A stretch of 16,435 nucleotides of DNA, taken from the NCBI GenBank assembly GCA_964528575.1, contig CAZGTQ010000087.1, positions 1-16,435 on the forward strand, read 5' to 3'. Origin of the DNA: CAZGTQ01 sp964528575. Lineage in GTDB: Bacteria; Planctomycetota; UBA1135; GCA-002686595. The stretch's first letter is position 1. The number at the start of each line of letters is the position of its first letter. The notes under the pieces were generated by a model, which searched no databases, had not been told where the DNA came from, and saw only the letters and a list, made by a program, of their open reading frames with translations. This document shows, piece after piece, positions 14,404-16,435 of the stretch. A program made the translations under genes and the position numbers.

Positions 14404-15621
14404 ATGTCGGCCAAGTGGCGCCACCTCGTCCTGCTCGCGCTCGCCGAGCTCGCGGCGATGAGCGTGTGGTTCTCCGCGTCGGCGGTCGTGCCGCAGCTCG
14501 TGCGCGAGTGGGACCTCGGCGAGGGCGCGCAGGCGTGGATGACCGGCGCGGTGCAGATCGGCTTCGTCGCCGGGGCGCTCGTGAGCGCGCTGACGAACCT
14601 CGCCGACCGCGTCCCGCTCGTCGCGCTGATCGCGGCGAGCGGCACGCTCGCGGCCGCGGCGAACGCGGCGATCGCGGCGCTGCCGGTCGGGCCCGGCGGC
14701 GTGCTCGCGCTGCGCTTCGCGACCGGCTTCGCGCTCGCCGGCGTCTACCCGCCGGGCATGAAGCTCGTCGCGACGTGGGCGAAGCGCGACCGCGGGCTCG
14801 CGATCGGCGTGCTCGTCGGCGCGCTCACGCTCGGCTCGGCGCTGCCGCACCTCGTCAACGCGCTCCCGCTCTTCGGCGCCGAGCCCGGCATGCCGCCGTG
14901 GCGCGCCGCGTGCCTCGCGTCGTCGGCGCTGGCCGTCTGCGGCGTCGTCGTGCTCGCGTTCTTCGTGCGCCCGGGTCCGCACGCGCTGCCGAGCGCGCCG
15001 TTCGACTGGCGCCACGCCGCGCGCTCGTTCACCGAGCGCGGCCCGCGCCTCGCGAACTTCGGCTACCTCGGCCACATGTGGGAGCTCTACGCCGTGTGGA
15101 CGTGGGTCCCGGTGCTCCTGCTCGCGAGCTACGAGAGCGGCGGTCTCGACGCGCGCTCCGCGCGCCTCGCCGGCTTCGCCACGGTCGCCGCGGGTGCGCT
15201 CGGCAGCGTCGTCGCCGGCCGCTTCGCCGACCGCATCGGCCGCACGCTCGTCGCATCGGCGAGCCTCGTCGTCTCGGGGAGCTGCTGTCTCGTCGCGGGC
15301 GCGCTCGTCGACAGCCCGACGCTGCTCACCGCGCTCTGCGTCGTCTGGGGCTTCGCCGTCGTCGCCGACAGCGCCCAGTTCAGCGCGGCGGTGAGCGAGC
15401 TCAGCGACCCGCGCTACGTCGGCACGGCGTTGACGACGCAGACGTGCCTCGGTTTCCTGCTGACGATGGCGACGATCCGCCTCGTGCCGCTGTTGCGCGA
15501 CGCGTCGGGCTGGTGGCTCGCGCTCGCGGTGCTCGCGCTCGGCCCCGCGTTCGGCCTCGCGAGCATGCTGCGCCTGCGCGCGCTCCCCGAGGCAGAGAAG
15601 CTCGCGTCGGGCAACCGCTGA
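14404..15621 (+). CDS. Major facilitator superfamily (MFS) transporter
   Basis: A 405-residue inner-membrane protein with about twelve hydrophobic segments in two halves joined by a polar loop near residues 190-215. The first helix contains SVWFSASAVVPQL (20-32). Between helices 2 and 3 there is a degenerate MFS motif A (SALTNLADRVP, 61-71), and the second half carries a clearer copy (AGRFADRIGRTLV, 271-283). GYLGHMWELYAVWTWVP (220-236) in helix 7 is a recognisable signature of one MFS branch, but I cannot name the substrate. By family it is a proton-coupled or facilitated carrier of a small molecule. The ATG at 14404 lies 34 bases after the stop of the sigma-fusion gene, so the two are probably co-transcribed. 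No Shine-Dalgarno is visible. The gene converges with the next one, with 13 bases between stops. Confidence 0.88.
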   Translation: MSAKWRHLVLLALAELAAMSVWFSASAVVPQLVREWDLGEGAQAWMTGAVQIGFVAGALVSALTNLADRVPLVALIAASGTLAAAANAAIAALPVGPGGVLALRFATGFALAGVYPPGMKLVATWAKRDRGLAIGVLVGALTLGSALPHLVNALPLFGAEPGMPPWRAACLASSALAVCGVVVLAFFVRPGPHALPSAPFDWRHAARSFTERGPRLANFGYLGHMWELYAVWTWVPVLLLASYESGGLDARSARLAGFATVAAGALGSVVAGRFADRIGRTLVASASLVVSGSCCLVAGALVDSPTLLTALCVVWGFAVVADSAQFSAAVSELSDPRYVGTALTTQTCLGFLLTMATIRLVPLLRDASGWWLALAVLALGPAFGLASMLRLRALPEAEKLASGNR

Positions 15622-15634
15622 CGTCGACGTGCGT

Positions 15635-16435
15635 TCAGGGCCACGCGACGCGCGTCCAACCCGGTGCGGTGATGCTCACGCTCTTCTCGAGCGGCGTCCC
15701 GTCGTCGGCGTGTCCCTCGAGGCGCACGCGCGCGCCGAGGGGCAGCGCCGGATAGCGGATCGCGCCGCCGGGCGCGTGCTCGCTCGGCAGCTCCAGCGCG
15801 AAGCCCGACGGATGCGCGACGTCGTGGCCATCGATCGAGAGCAGGTACGCGAGCGGCGGCGGCCCGTGCAGCGCGGCACCGCGCGTCTCGAGCTCGATTC
15901 CCGCGCCCTCGAGCTCGACGCGAGCGAGCGCGAGCGGCTCGGCCGGCGTGTCGAGAGTCGCGACGAACACCTGGTTGTTGCCGATGCCCGTCGCGTCGAG
16001 CACGAGGAGCGCGCGGGCGCGCGGGAGCTCGACGCGGACGTCGCCGGGTCCTTCGATCGCACCGGTGGACCAAAGGCGCGCCTCGCCGGGAGCGCGCGCG
16101 AGCACGGTCGCGCGGAGCGACGTCGCGGCGAAAGGCACGCCGCCCCGTGTGATGCGCAGCCGGGTCGCGGCGCCGCCGAGCGGGACGTCGAGCTCGTACG
16201 TCTCGCCCGCCGCCAGCTCGACGTTCGCGACGAACGCGCGCCGCGACAAGGCGCGGTACGCGCCCGGCTCGAGCGGCTCGAACGCGAAGTGTCCGCCGGC
16301 GTCGGTCTCGGCCGACCACGTCCGGTTGGCGCCCTGCCGCTGCAGGAAGATGGCCTCGCCGGCGCGCGGGCCGTCCGGCGCGTGCAGCCGGCCCTGGAGG
16401 CGCGCGAGCGGAGCGAGAGCCAGCTCGGCCGCCGC
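15635..16435 (-). CDS. Large secreted protein with CarboxypepD_reg-like domain, C-terminal part (cut by right edge)
   Basis: The frame is open from the right edge to a TGA at 15635-15637, giving the last 266 residues of a longer protein; the start lies outside the window. The first visible ~90 residues form a CarboxypepD_reg-like beta-sandwich (LQGRLHAPDGPRAGEAIFLQ near residue 13, then AGGHFAFEPLEPGAY near 46, and an AAGETYELDVPLGG end strand). The remaining ~175 residues look like one or two further beta-sandwich domains ending in APGWTRVAWP. The fold and the DGxFxxxxLxPG pattern resemble the repeats of the sigma-fusion protein 1.3 kb away, so this may be a paralogue or a partner. A TTG at 16249 could be mistaken for a start, but homologous sequence continues upstream of it. 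Secretion is inferred from the domain type only. Confidence 0.8.
   Translation of the reverse strand, partial: AAAELALAPLARLQGRLHAPDGPRAGEAIFLQRQGANRTWSAETDAGGHFAFEPLEPGAYRALSRRAFVANVELAAGETYELDVPLGGAATRLRITRGGVPFAATSLRATVLARAPGEARLWSTGAIEGPGDVRVELPRARALLVLDATGIGNNQVFVATLDTPAEPLALARVELEGAGIELETRGAALHGPPPLAYLLSIDGHDVAHPSGFALELPSEHAPGGAIRYPALPLGARVRLEGHADDGTPLEKSVSITAPGWTRVAWP

Noticed and set aside
10245..14645. Very long minus-strand open frame (over 1,400 codons) antisense to the sigma fusion
   Set aside because: Composition is Arg/Ala/Glu/Asp-rich without motifs; stops are rare in any frame at this GC. The plus strand carries recognisable sigma regions and repeats.
15621..15630. Ten-base palindrome ACGTCGACGT between convergent MFS and right-edge genes as a terminator
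   Set aside because: It has no loop and no T-run and is too short for a stable hairpin. Transcript ends there remain undetermined.

Overview
This is a very GC-rich bacterial window that is almost entirely coding, with every gap between genes under 100 bases. I see no tRNA, rRNA, CRISPR array or insertion sequence. A planctomycete (Planctomycetota) is the best guess. The reasons are an ECF sigma factor fused to a long extracytoplasmic repeat region, a secreted beta-helix protein of a style common in that phylum, a second protein with carboxypeptidase-regulatory-like (CarboxypepD_reg-like) folds, and an OprB-type porin that implies an outer membrane. The assignment rests on gene style only; no marker gene is present.

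Left block (1-10248, minus strand). Read in transcription order from right to left, the genes are: a peptidase E (S51) with its full catalytic triad; a GT87-type polyprenol-phosphate-mannose-dependent membrane glycosyltransferase; a secreted beta-helix protein; an OprB-family porin; a stand-alone 5'-3' exonuclease of the DNA polymerase I N-terminal type; a small lipoprotein; two ABC half-transporters forming a heterodimeric exporter; and the N-terminus of a probable lipoprotein cut by the left edge. Several junctions overlap (ATGA between exonuclease and lipoprotein, TGATG between the ABC genes), so parts of the block are likely co-translated. The ABC pair shows the reciprocal asymmetry of BmrC/BmrD-type exporters, with one degenerate and one intact ATP site.

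Right block (10323-16435). Divergent from peptidase E is the most unusual gene of the window. It encodes a 1348-residue protein whose first ~165 residues are an ECF sigma factor, followed by one membrane segment and about ten beta-sandwich repeats of ~97 residues. If read as one chain, this is a sigma factor anchored in the membrane by its own sensor or adhesive domain. An MFS transporter follows on the same strand after 34 bases. The last gene converges on it from the right edge. It is truncated at its 5' end and carries the same CarboxypepD_reg-like fold, so it may be a paralogue.

The 74-base divergent region between peptidase E and the sigma fusion holds a tandem 8-base direct repeat and an inverted repeat. 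It is the best candidate control region in the window.
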